From UBA6049 sp965662345 (GTDB lineage: Bacteria; Bacteroidota; Bacteroidia; Flavobacteriales_G; Salibacteraceae), in the NCBI GenBank assembly GCA_965662345.1, contig CBFIHE010000039.1, forward strand, positions 1 through 17,986: a stretch of 17,986 bases of DNA, given 5' to 3'. The notes under the pieces were generated by a model that was not told where the DNA came from, made no database searches, and saw only the letters and a program-made list of their open reading frames with translations. The first letter of the stretch is position 1. Each line of letters starts with the position of its first letter. Positions 7,411 through 14,445 of the stretch are shown piece by piece. The translations under genes were made by a program, and so were the position numbers.

Positions 7411-7444
7411 CCCGGCTTACAATAGCATATAAAACGAGAGAGTT

Positions 7445-8689
7445 GTGGATATATTTGAAAAGATCAAAGGGAATAGAGGTCCGCTAGGACAGCATGCCGG
7501 TTTTGCACACGGCTATTTTACATTTCCTAAACTAGAGGGAGAGATAAGCAACAAAATGTACTTCCGCGGGAAGGAAAAGCTTGTGTGGAGCGTGAATAAC
7601 TACCTAGGTTTAGCCAATCACCCAGATGTACGAAAAGTAGATGCTGATTCAGCTGCTAAGTATGGCATGGGTAGTCCGATGGGTGCACGTATGATGACAG
7701 GAAATACCAACATGCACGAAGAGTTGGAACGTCAACTTGCAGATTACGTGAGTAAAGAAGATGCCATCTTGTTGAACTTCGGTTACCAAGGCTGTGCTTC
7801 TACTATTGATGCACTTACAGACAGACATGACATCATTATTTATGATAGTGAGTCTCATGCTTGTATCATGGATGGTATGCGTATGCATCAAGGTAACCGG
7901 TTAGTATTTCCTCACAATGACATTGCTGCACTACGTACGCGCCTAGAAAGAGCTTCTAAATCAATAGATGCTACCAAAGGTGGAATCTTAGTGATTACAG
8001 AAGGTGTATTTGGAATGGCTGGTGACCAAGGGCTACTTAAAGAGATTGTAGAGCTTAAGAAAGAGTTTGATTTCCGCTTATTTGTAGATGATGCTCATGG
8101 TATTGGTACTATGGGTGAAACAGGGGCAGGAACTGGTGAACATCAAGGTGTACAAGACGAAATTGATGTTTATTTTGGAACATTTGCAAAAGCGTTTGCA
8201 TCTATAGGCGCGTTTGTTGCTGCTAACGAAAATATCATAGAGTATTTACGTTACAATACACGTTCTCAAATCTTCGCTAAGTCTCTACCAATGCCATTGG
8301 TAGAAGGTGCACTCAAGCGTTTACAAATGATGCGCGAAGAGCCTGAGCATAAAGCGAATCTTTGGAAGATCGTTGATGCCTTGCAAGGCGGACTTAAAGC
8401 AGAAGGATTCAACCTTGGTAAAACAGACTCTCCAGTAACTCCAGTTTTCTTAAACGGAGGGTATATGGAAGCTGCAAATTGTGTATTTGATTTACGTGAA
8501 AATCACGATTTATTCTGTTCAATGGTTGTTTATCCTGTCGTACCTAAAGACGTAATAATGCTACGTTTGATACCAACAGCTGTTCACCAATTAGAAGATG
8601 TAGATTACACCATTGATGTGTTTAAAAGCATCAAATCTAAATTGGATAACAACGAATACTCTAAAGACAAAATCACAATGTTTGCTTAA
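7445..8689 (+). CDS. PLP-dependent alpha-oxoamine synthase: serine palmitoyltransferase or cysteate acyltransferase type
   Basis: A 414-residue fold-type I enzyme that condenses an amino acid with an acyl-CoA/ACP with loss of CO2. Visible residues are the PLP lysine K249 in GTFAKAFASIGAF, the cofactor-ring His H138 in ESHACI, and the DDAHG motif with D215 and H218. The protein begins MDIFEKIKGNRGPLG and contains WSVNNYLGLANHP and PMGARMMTGNT, the pattern of Bacteroidota enzymes annotated as serine palmitoyltransferase, the first step of sphingolipid synthesis. Close relatives instead use cysteate and make capnine-type sulfonolipids; I cannot separate these by eye. Glycine C-acetyltransferase is a less likely third option. 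The start is GTG at 7445, fixed by the conserved N-terminus and the promoter at 7381-7410. It is a single-gene unit with its own terminator. Confidence 0.88.
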   Translation: MDIFEKIKGNRGPLGQHAGFAHGYFTFPKLEGEISNKMYFRGKEKLVWSVNNYLGLANHPDVRKVDADSAAKYGMGSPMGARMMTGNTNMHEELERQLADYVSKEDAILLNFGYQGCASTIDALTDRHDIIIYDSESHACIMDGMRMHQGNRLVFPHNDIAALRTRLERASKSIDATKGGILVITEGVFGMAGDQGLLKEIVELKKEFDFRLFVDDAHGIGTMGETGAGTGEHQGVQDEIDVYFGTFAKAFASIGAFVAANENIIEYLRYNTRSQIFAKSLPMPLVEGALKRLQMMREEPEHKANLWKIVDALQGGLKAEGFNLGKTDSPVTPVFLNGGYMEAANCVFDLRENHDLFCSMVVYPVVPKDVIMLRLIPTAVHQLEDVDYTIDVFKSIKSKLDNNEYSKDKITMFA

Positions 8690-8709
8690 GTAAACAGGCA
8701 GATTAAATA

Positions 8710-8742
8710 AAAGGCCTCGAGTGAACTTCGAGGCCTTTTTTT
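8710..8742 (+). terminator. Rho-independent terminator between the acyltransferase gene and ppc
   Basis: An 11-bp perfect stem (AAAGGCCTCGA with TCGAGGCCTTT, 7-nt loop) is followed by seven T at 8736-8742. It starts 20 nt after the plus-strand stop. The minus strand also reads TTTTATTT after the stem, so it may serve the convergent ppc gene as well. Confidence 0.9.
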
Positions 8743-8762
8743 GTTTAATCAAATTGCGAGAA

Positions 8763-11456
8763 TCAACCAGTGCTTTGCAAGCCTCCAGAAATGGCATTTA
8801 CAAGCAATAGCATTTCAGACAATTTACGTTCTCTTCTCTGATCCTTCTCTGGTAATGCCCTCCAAGACTCCAATGCTTGTATTTGAAGTGAATTTAAAAG
8901 CCTAAGACCTGAATCACGCATAGCTAAACCAGTTAGCTTACTCACTCTTCTTTCTCCAACAGTACTGCCTAATACCTCAGCAACCAATTCTTTACACGCA
9001 TTAAAATCGGCTAGAATTATAGGCATAAGCTGCTCCTTGGCTTGAGTATTAACTAACTCTGCATACTTTTCCATGATTTCAGAATCGGAGATCAATAGAT
9101 TTGATTCAATCTGTATGAGCAAAAATTTGAAAAAGGATTTACCCGTAGCAAGCTCTTTTAGCTTTTCATACCCCTTTGGATTGTCTCGCTTAAATCTACT
9201 CAGCGCCTCTCCTACGCCCAGCCATCCACTTAGGTTAAAGCGCGACTGACTCCAGCTAAAAACCCATGGGATAGAGCGCAAATCTTCCAAGGAGCGTTTG
9301 CCCGTTCGTCTGGCTGGTCTAGAGCCGATTTTACTCTGTTCAAGCACATCAATAGGTGTTGCTCTGGAATAGAAAGAAATAAAAGACGGATGGTCAATCA
9401 AGGTGCGGTATCGTTCTTCTGAATAAGCCACTAGCGTCTCCATGAAATTGTACTCGTCAACTTCATTACTTTGGTTATGGTAAAGCATGGCTTGTTTGGC
9501 CGTACCTGCCACAAACATCTCTAAGTTGTATGAAGCGGTGAGTCTGTTTGCAAATTGATTGGCAATGGTTTCACCCTGAATGGTCATTTTAACAGAACCC
9601 GACACAGAACCTACTGGCATGCTCTCCATAAAACGATGGATTTTACCTCCACCTCTGCTGATAGTACCTCCTCGCCCATGGAAAAAGAACACATCAACAT
9701 TCATGCTTTTACCAGCCTTTGTGAGTCGTTCCTCTGCTTTGAAGATGTTCCATCTACTGGCCAAGATGCCTCCGTCTTTATTGCTATCGCTGTAGCCTAG
9801 CATCACCTCCTGGCTTCTTTGCTCAAACTTCATCATTCTTTCTGCTATAAACGGATGCTGTAAGTAATTCGTGAGTATTTCCGGTCCATTTTCCAAGTCT
9901 GCTATTGTTTCTAGCAGTGGCACTACTTGCACATATTCTTCATCTAAGCCTGTTTCTCTGAAGAATAGGAATAGCATGAGTAAATCGCTTGCAGAACGCG
10001 TCATACTTACAATGAAAGATCCTATGCCATCGCAACCATACTTTTTAGCATGTGCCTTAACTACATGCATGTACTCCAAAACAGCATCGGCTTCTGGACC
10101 ACAAGGAGTGCCAGGTAATAAAAATGGTCGCTTTGACTCTAGTTCATCCGAGATCCAATTCATCCGTTTTTCCTCTGGCCATGAACTATATTCCCAATCG
10201 TCAATACCTGCTGTTTTAAGTAATTGGTTCATGGCCTTTTCATAATAGGCGCTATTTTGACGAATGTCTAGGCGTACTAAATGAAAACCGAATACACGTA
10301 GAAATCGCTGCGTTGGAAACAAAAACTCGTCCACCACTCCGCCTGCCCCAATTTCCGTTAGTACTTCTTGCAGTTCATTGAGCTTAAGCCTCAGTTCTTC
10401 TGGTCGGTTTATTTTCTTTCCATCGCCCTCGGGCAGAGCCAAGCGCAATTTCAACACATTCACAAATTGTCTCAGTGGTTCACTTTTGTTTCTTTCCAGG
10501 GCTTTAGTCCCAGCATCGCCCAAGGCTTTTGCATCATCCTCTAATCGGCTCAAAAAGTCCCTTGGTAAAGGATTCTCGAATATTGAGAAGCTAAGAGCAG
10601 CTGCCAGTGCGTTGAGCTTGTTCACCACCATCCGTAGTGCTTCACTTCTATGTACAGACAGTGTTTCTTGCGTAAACTCTGGAGTAATGAACGGATGCCC
10701 GTCTCTGTCTCCACCCACCCAACTGCCAAAAGTGATTTGCGGAAAATCTTTGGCTAAGCGAAAAGCCTCTTCAGGTAACCCCTGCTCTACCCAAGTTTCC
10801 CTGAGTTTGGCATCGTGGAGCTCCAAAGCATCGGGAAAAACATTGGTGAAGTAATGTAATACGTTATTACGCTCGTCTTCAGGTCTAGGCTTTTCTAGGT
10901 AAATCTCTCCTGTTCGCCACCATCGCTCCAATAGCGCTGTAATGCGTTTTTCAATTTTGCGCTGCTCTTTGGGTGTCCACTTGCGGTTTTCCAATTCAAC
11001 CAGCTGCAGGTAAAGTTCTCTGTGAATTTCCAACACGGTAAGTCTTTTTGCCTCGGTTGGATGCGCAGTAAGCACTGGAACGGCATTCACTTTTCTGAAA
11101 CAAGAAAGCATTTCTTCTACCGTCTTCCCCTGCTTCTTCCATTGCGCCAAGGCTTCCCCCCAAGAACCACGTATGACTTCATCGCTAAAATCGTTTTCTA
11201 CCTCTCTTCTGTAGCTGTTTGCGGCATTCTCTTCCGCAATATTCATGAGCTCAAAGCAAATGCCAATGGCTTGGGTAAGCTTTTCTTCGTGAGGTATTCC
11301 CGTTTCTGTTCGTATACCAGATACATTAAGCGTTGATTGTAGTCCATCTTCGCCAATACTAGAAAGCATCTTCTTAAACAGACTTAGTAGATATTCGTAG
11401 TCTTGAGCAATTTTATTCAGCCCCCTTTTTTGGTAATTCTTTAGTGACATCTGCAT
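8763..11456 (-). CDS. ppc: Phosphoenolpyruvate carboxylase
   Basis: Makes oxaloacetate from PEP and bicarbonate, refilling the TCA cycle (cytoplasm, homotetramer in studied cases). The 897-residue length is normal. Catalytic motifs are all present: TAHPTE (H132), GYSDSNKDGG (K560), FHGRGGT (H593) with the mobile-loop Arg R601, GSRPARR (R713) and LRSIPWVFSWSQ (R727). The C-terminus reads SGGLQSTG rather than the common RNTG or QNTG. By ungapped local comparison with the E. coli enzyme, two of four aspartate-inhibitor ligands are changed (K773 to I789, N881 to S895), while R587 and R832 are kept (R601, R847). The ATG at 11456 is taken; ATG 11450 is an equally possible start. Alone in its unit: fabH upstream ends in a terminator and the next gene is convergent. 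No convincing TAnnTTTG promoter was found in the short spacer. Confidence 0.96.
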   Translation of the reverse strand: MQMSLKNYQKRGLNKIAQDYEYLLSLFKKMLSSIGEDGLQSTLNVSGIRTETGIPHEEKLTQAIGICFELMNIAEENAANSYRREVENDFSDEVIRGSWGEALAQWKKQGKTVEEMLSCFRKVNAVPVLTAHPTEAKRLTVLEIHRELYLQLVELENRKWTPKEQRKIEKRITALLERWWRTGEIYLEKPRPEDERNNVLHYFTNVFPDALELHDAKLRETWVEQGLPEEAFRLAKDFPQITFGSWVGGDRDGHPFITPEFTQETLSVHRSEALRMVVNKLNALAAALSFSIFENPLPRDFLSRLEDDAKALGDAGTKALERNKSEPLRQFVNVLKLRLALPEGDGKKINRPEELRLKLNELQEVLTEIGAGGVVDEFLFPTQRFLRVFGFHLVRLDIRQNSAYYEKAMNQLLKTAGIDDWEYSSWPEEKRMNWISDELESKRPFLLPGTPCGPEADAVLEYMHVVKAHAKKYGCDGIGSFIVSMTRSASDLLMLFLFFRETGLDEEYVQVVPLLETIADLENGPEILTNYLQHPFIAERMMKFEQRSQEVMLGYSDSNKDGGILASRWNIFKAEERLTKAGKSMNVDVFFFHGRGGTISRGGGKIHRFMESMPVGSVSGSVKMTIQGETIANQFANRLTASYNLEMFVAGTAKQAMLYHNQSNEVDEYNFMETLVAYSEERYRTLIDHPSFISFYSRATPIDVLEQSKIGSRPARRTGKRSLEDLRSIPWVFSWSQSRFNLSGWLGVGEALSRFKRDNPKGYEKLKELATGKSFFKFLLIQIESNLLISDSEIMEKYAELVNTQAKEQLMPIILADFNACKELVAEVLGSTVGERRVSKLTGLAMRDSGLRLLNSLQIQALESWRALPEKDQRRERKLSEMLLLVNAISGGLQSTG

Positions 11457-11543
11457 GGGTTATTGTCTTAATGACACTAAGTTAAGCTATCTAGTTAAAT
11501 ACATGAAAAACTTCAAGTTATCTCACTATTATCAAAACCACAT

Positions 11544-11573
11544 AAAAAAGTCCGCCTGTTACCAAGCGGACTT
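11544..11573 (-). terminator. Rho-independent terminator after fabH
   Basis: On the minus strand, AAGTCCGC pairs with GCGGACTT around a 10-nt loop, followed by a T-tract at 11549-11544. It starts 23 nt after the fabH stop and separates fabH from ppc transcription. Confidence 0.85.
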
Positions 11574-11576
11574 CTC

Positions 11577-11590
11577 TATATCTAGATATA
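11577..11590. repeat. 14-bp perfect palindrome downstream of fabH
   Basis: TATATCTAGATATA is fully self-complementary and lies between the fabH stop codon and its terminator hairpin. Its presence is directly seen; a role is not known. AT-rich spacers make such palindromes more likely by chance than in coding DNA. Confidence 0.4.
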
Positions 11591-11595
11591 TACGT

Positions 11596-12603
11596 TTACA
11601 TTCTAATCAATGCACTTGCCCAAGTAAACCCACTGCCAAAAGCAGCCAAGCAGACCAAATCACCTTCTTTGGCCTTTCCCTGTTGCATCGCTTCGCTCAG
11701 TGCTATAGGTATTGAGCCCGCAGTGGTATTGCCGTATTTCATGATGTTGTTAAACACCTGATCATCGCTCAAACCCATTTTCTGCTGGATGAACTGACTA
11801 ATTCTTAAATTGGCTTGATGCGGAACTAATAAATCTATATCACTCGGCTTCAAGTTTGTTGCTTTCAGCCCCTCATGAATTACTTCTTGGAAACGCGTTA
11901 CTGCATGTTTAAATACAAAATTTCCGTTCATGTACGGATAGTAAGAAGTGTCATTTGGATCGTTTTCTTCCATAATCTCAGGCACCCAGTGCGTGGTGTT
12001 TGGGCCAATTAACGCCAACTCCTCTGCATGCTCTCCTTGACTATGCAAGTGCGTGGTGAGAATTCCTTTTCCTTCTTCTTCAGTTCGTTGCAAGACTACA
12101 GCCCCTGCTCCATCTCCAAAAATTACAGAAACCCCTCTACCTCTAGGTGTTTTATCTAAACCTTGGCTATGTAGCTCACTGCCAATGAGCAAGATATTCT
12201 TGTACATTCCAGTCTTAATGAACTGGTCTGCCACAGATAATCCATAAACAAAACCACTACATTGGTTTCTAACGTCTAAAGCTCCAACATTATTAATTCC
12301 AAGCTGCTTCTGCACCTGAACACCTGGTCCAGGAAAGTAATAATCTGGGGAGAGCGTTGCGAATACAATAAAGTCTATTTCTTTAGGCTCCAAACCTGCA
12401 TTTTCTATTGCCTTTCTAGCTGCCTTGGTGCCCATTACACTAGGAGTATCCTCACTTCCTTTAGGTACCCATCTACGTTCTTGAATTCCTGTTCTTTCTT
12501 GGATCCATGCATCATTGGTATCCATCATTTTCTCTAAATCGTGGTTGGTGACCACGTTATCAGGTACGTAGAACCCTGTACCCGCTATTCGTGTATTATA
12601 CAT
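11596..12603 (-). CDS. fabH: 3-oxoacyl-[acyl-carrier-protein] synthase III (FabH)
   Basis: Starts fatty-acid synthesis by condensing an acyl-CoA primer with malonyl-ACP in the cytoplasm. The 335-residue length is usual. The Cys-His-Asn triad is visible: C115 in VRNQCSGFVYG, H262 in VPHQANLRI, N292 in KYGNTTAGS. The N-terminus MYNTRIAGTGFYVP and the ERTGIQERRW segment are typical of the family. Several FabH paralogues exist in Bacteroidota; this one ends GFTWASALIRM like the fatty-acid form. Primer choice (acetyl versus branched-chain) cannot be read reliably. The gene is alone, not in an rpmF-plsX-fabH cluster as in many bacteria. It is divergent from the FKBP gene and closed by its own terminator. 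Confidence 0.94.
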   Translation of the reverse strand: MYNTRIAGTGFYVPDNVVTNHDLEKMMDTNDAWIQERTGIQERRWVPKGSEDTPSVMGTKAARKAIENAGLEPKEIDFIVFATLSPDYYFPGPGVQVQKQLGINNVGALDVRNQCSGFVYGLSVADQFIKTGMYKNILLIGSELHSQGLDKTPRGRGVSVIFGDGAGAVVLQRTEEEGKGILTTHLHSQGEHAEELALIGPNTTHWVPEIMEENDPNDTSYYPYMNGNFVFKHAVTRFQEVIHEGLKATNLKPSDIDLLVPHQANLRISQFIQQKMGLSDDQVFNNIMKYGNTTAGSIPIALSEAMQQGKAKEGDLVCLAAFGSGFTWASALIRM

Positions 12604-12643
12604 GCCCTTAAAATTCTGTTGTTCTGCCTATAAACAGGTCACA

Positions 12644-12655
12644 AAATAGCTATTT
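12644..12655. repeat. 12-bp palindrome in the fabH/FKBP divergent spacer
   Basis: AAATAGCTATTT is fully self-complementary, 40 bp upstream of the fabH ATG. It overlaps a near -7 box for fabH (TATTTTG on the minus strand, 12648-12642). A second short palindrome, CCGCAATGCGG, lies at 12658-12668. Either could be an operator; nothing proves it. Confidence 0.35.
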
Positions 12656-12712
12656 CTCCGCAATGCGGATGCCACAAGAATGGGGTTCTGTGTAAATCTC
12701 CAAGCCTAGACT

Positions 12713-12743
12713 TTGGCAAGCCTTTCAATAAATTGCACCTTTG
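12713..12743 (+). promoter_or_regulatory. Candidate promoter for the FKBP gene
   Basis: TTG at 12713-12715, 20 nt, then CACCTTTG at 12736-12743, one mismatch from TAnnTTTG. The leader to the ATG at 12782 would be about 35 nt. The TTG is also the first codon of an upstream extension of the open frame, which argues that the extension is untranslated. Confidence 0.5.
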
Positions 12744-12781
12744 CGAGGAATAAAAAATTCATTTTCAACTTTTTACATTAT

Positions 12782-13210
12782 ATGAGTAAAGTAAAAGCAA
12801 ACGATACGGTTAAGGTACATTACACCGGAAAACTCACAAACGGAGAGGTATTTGATAGTTCTGAAGGTCGCGAACCTCTTGAGTTCACATTAGGAAAAGG
12901 TATGCTCATTCCAGGTTTTGAGTCGGGTGTTATAGACATGGCTGTAAACGAGAAAAAGACAGTTAATATTCCAGCAGAGCAAGCATACGGAAATCGTGAT
13001 GAAAAACTAATTTACGAAGTAAATAAAGAGCTTCTTCCTGAAGACTCTAAGCCCGAGGTTGGTGGTAATTTCATTACAGAAGGTCCAGAAGGTCAACAAA
13101 TTCCGCTAGTTGTTACTGAAGTAAAAGAAGATAGCGTGATGTTAGATGCCAATCACCCATTAGCAGGTAAAGAGTTGGTTTTTGATTTAGAAGTGGTAGA
13201 GATTTTATAA
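12782..13210 (+). CDS. SlyD-like FKBP-type peptidyl-prolyl cis-trans isomerase
   Basis: A 142-residue prolyl isomerase/chaperone. The split FKBP domain is visible at residues 1-70 (DTVKVHYTGKLTNGEVFDSS, then GMLIPGFESGVIDM) and again near the C-terminus (ELVFDLEVVEIL). Between them is an insert-in-flap domain of about 55 residues, AYGNRDEKLIYEV to LDANHPLAGK; the NHPLAGK motif is typical of SlyD. Unlike E. coli SlyD there is no His/Cys-rich metal-binding tail. There is no signal peptide, so it is predicted cytoplasmic. The ATG at 12782 is chosen over a TTG 69 nt upstream because MSKVKANDTVKVHYTG is the family start and the upstream codons overlap the promoter. It is a single-gene unit with its own promoter and terminator. 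Confidence 0.93.
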   Translation: MSKVKANDTVKVHYTGKLTNGEVFDSSEGREPLEFTLGKGMLIPGFESGVIDMAVNEKKTVNIPAEQAYGNRDEKLIYEVNKELLPEDSKPEVGGNFITEGPEGQQIPLVVTEVKEDSVMLDANHPLAGKELVFDLEVVEIL

Positions 13211-13234
13211 ACCAGATTTACCATCAAAATTTTT

Positions 13235-13264
13235 AAGGAGTTACTCTTGAGTAGCTCCTTTTTT
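13235..13264 (+). terminator. Rho-independent terminator after the FKBP gene
   Basis: An 11-bp stem (AAGGAGTTACT with AGTAGCTCCTT, one G-T pair, tetraloop CTTG) runs from 13235 to 13260 and leads into a T-tract ending at 13264. The T-tract touches the stop codon of the convergent DUF6155 gene at 13263. Confidence 0.88.
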
Positions 13265-13769
13265 ATTTCCGCAAAACTCGCCAATATCCTTCTCTATTTG
13301 GCCAATTCGCTTCTGAGGCGTATTCAGCTACTCGTTGAATGCGATTTGAAAATTCGCCTGTAATTCCGTTCAACTCCATGAACTGCACTGCCTCTTCAAA
13401 AGCCTTAAGCATAGCTTTATGAAAAGAGAATTGTTTCAGTGGCGTTTCCATATCAAATGTTTGTGCCACTTCTAGGTGAAACAGCATAACATCCAGAACC
13501 AATTCAGGATGCATCTCCAATTTCATGAAGTTTCTGATAAATTTTTGAGCAACAGACCTGCGTTTCTTGGGCTTTCTATTATTTGCAGGAAAATACTCCT
13601 TCCCTATTTTAAACTTAGCCTCGGCTACTAATTTGTCTTCCTTAGGGTTAAACGCAAAATCATAGAACTCTTTAACTGGCTTAAACCGATCGTATAAGTC
13701 TAATATCTGATCGCTTAACGCATTGGCGTCTAAATCTTTTAAATACGATTTTAACTGTGCTTTACTCAT
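13263..13769 (-). CDS. DUF6155 family protein of unknown function
   Basis: A 168-residue protein starting MSKAQLKSYLKDLDANALSD split by the family's usual LYDRFKPVKEFYDFAFNPKED segment, and a strongly basic stretch NNRKPKKRRSVAQKFIRNF (about residues 72-90). These match my recollection of DUF6155, a helical family common in Bacteroidota. There is no signal peptide, membrane segment or catalytic motif, so it is presumably cytoplasmic; the basic patch could bind nucleic acid, but that is a guess. The open frame extends upstream to a TTG at 13835, which would overlap the TRIC gene; the ATG at 13769 is preferred because it fits the family start. It lies 19 nt after the TRIC gene stop and is probably the last gene of that operon. 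Confidence 0.75.
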   Translation of the reverse strand: MSKAQLKSYLKDLDANALSDQILDLYDRFKPVKEFYDFAFNPKEDKLVAEAKFKIGKEYFPANNRKPKKRRSVAQKFIRNFMKLEMHPELVLDVMLFHLEVAQTFDMETPLKQFSFHKAMLKAFEEAVQFMELNGITGEFSNRIQRVAEYASEANWPNREGYWRVLRK

Positions 13770-13788
13770 GTGATCATCTGCCCCGTAA

Positions 13789-14397
13789 TTATGGAGATTC
13801 AAGTTTTGGAAGTCCAATTTTATAGCGAACAGCAACTACCCGAATAACTAAGACCAGCAGAATGGTTGATATGGTACAAAGGTCTGCCGATAGTGGAGTA
13901 TAACTAAGTCCTAGAAATGCTAGCGCACCAATAAGACCAGCTGAAGCATAGATCTCGTCTCTAAAAATAAGCGGAGTTACTTGGCAAAGCACATCGCGTG
14001 TTACGCCACCCATCGTAGCGCTTATCATTCCCATAAAAACAGCATATACAGGCTGTATGTCATGCATTAAGGCAACCTCAAGACCACCAATAGAAAATAC
14101 TGCCAAGCCCATTGCGTCAAAAACAAAAAATGCTTTGCGCAAAGGTTCTAGTTTGCTCCTGAACAGAAAAGCTACCAAAACACCTACACCTACAATGGCG
14201 ATGTAGCTAACATCTGTTGTCCAAGAAACAGGTTGTATACCTATGATTAAATCACGTAATGTACCACCCCCAAGAGCTGTAACAAAGGCGATAATAGAGA
14301 TGCCCATTAAGTCGAACTCCTTGTTAGCGGCCGTAAGAGCACCTGAAATGGCAAATACCAGTGTTCCAATAATATCTAGTACAACTAAATAGGTCAT
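13789..14397 (-). CDS. Trimeric intracellular cation (TRIC) channel family protein (UPF0126/YicG-like)
   Basis: A 202-residue inner-membrane protein with about seven hydrophobic segments. The TRIC family is built from two inverted repeats, and both signature glycine motifs are present: TALGGGTLRDLIIG in the first half and ATMGGVTRDVLCQ in the second. The N-terminus MTYLVVLDIIGTLVFAISGA is typical. Bacterial and archaeal members studied form K+/Na+-conducting trimers; the physiological role in bacteria is poorly known. The ATG at 14397 is chosen over a TTG at 14412 because it gives the usual N-terminus. It follows the DUF4389 gene by 48 nt, and a TAnnTTTG-like box lies in that gap. Confidence 0.88.
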   Translation of the reverse strand: MTYLVVLDIIGTLVFAISGALTAANKEFDLMGISIIAFVTALGGGTLRDLIIGIQPVSWTTDVSYIAIVGVGVLVAFLFRSKLEPLRKAFFVFDAMGLAVFSIGGLEVALMHDIQPVYAVFMGMISATMGGVTRDVLCQVTPLIFRDEIYASAGLIGALAFLGLSYTPLSADLCTISTILLVLVIRVVAVRYKIGLPKLESP

Positions 14398-14424
14398 TTT
14401 CCAAAGAAACAAAAGAAGCTACAC

Positions 14425-14432
14425 CAAATCTA
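14425..14432 (-). promoter_or_regulatory. -7 box (TAGATTTG) upstream of the TRIC gene
   Basis: The minus strand reads TAGATTTG, matching TAnnTTTG, 27 nt before the TRIC ATG. No TTG at the -33 position is seen. It is a possible weak internal promoter within the M61-DUF4389-TRIC-DUF6155 string. Confidence 0.3.
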
Positions 14433-14445
14433 GCAGTTGAAGAGG

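Noticed and set aside
10378..10854. 158-residue plus-strand open frame opposite ppc
   Set aside because: It is antisense to strongly conserved PEP carboxylase motifs, is serine-rich low-complexity, and has no recognisable domain or start signal.
11457..11543. Search for a ppc promoter in the fabH-ppc spacer
   Set aside because: The best match on the minus strand is TGGTTTTG, one mismatch, with its -33 region inside the fabH terminator. No call made.
12713..12781. N-terminal extension of the FKBP protein from a TTG codon
   Set aside because: The extra 23 residues are not part of SlyD-like proteins, and the TTG coincides with the -33 element of the likely promoter.
13770..13835. TTG-initiated extension of the DUF6155 protein overlapping the TRIC gene
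   Set aside because: The conserved family start MSKAQLK is at 13769; the extension would read through the end of the TRIC gene.
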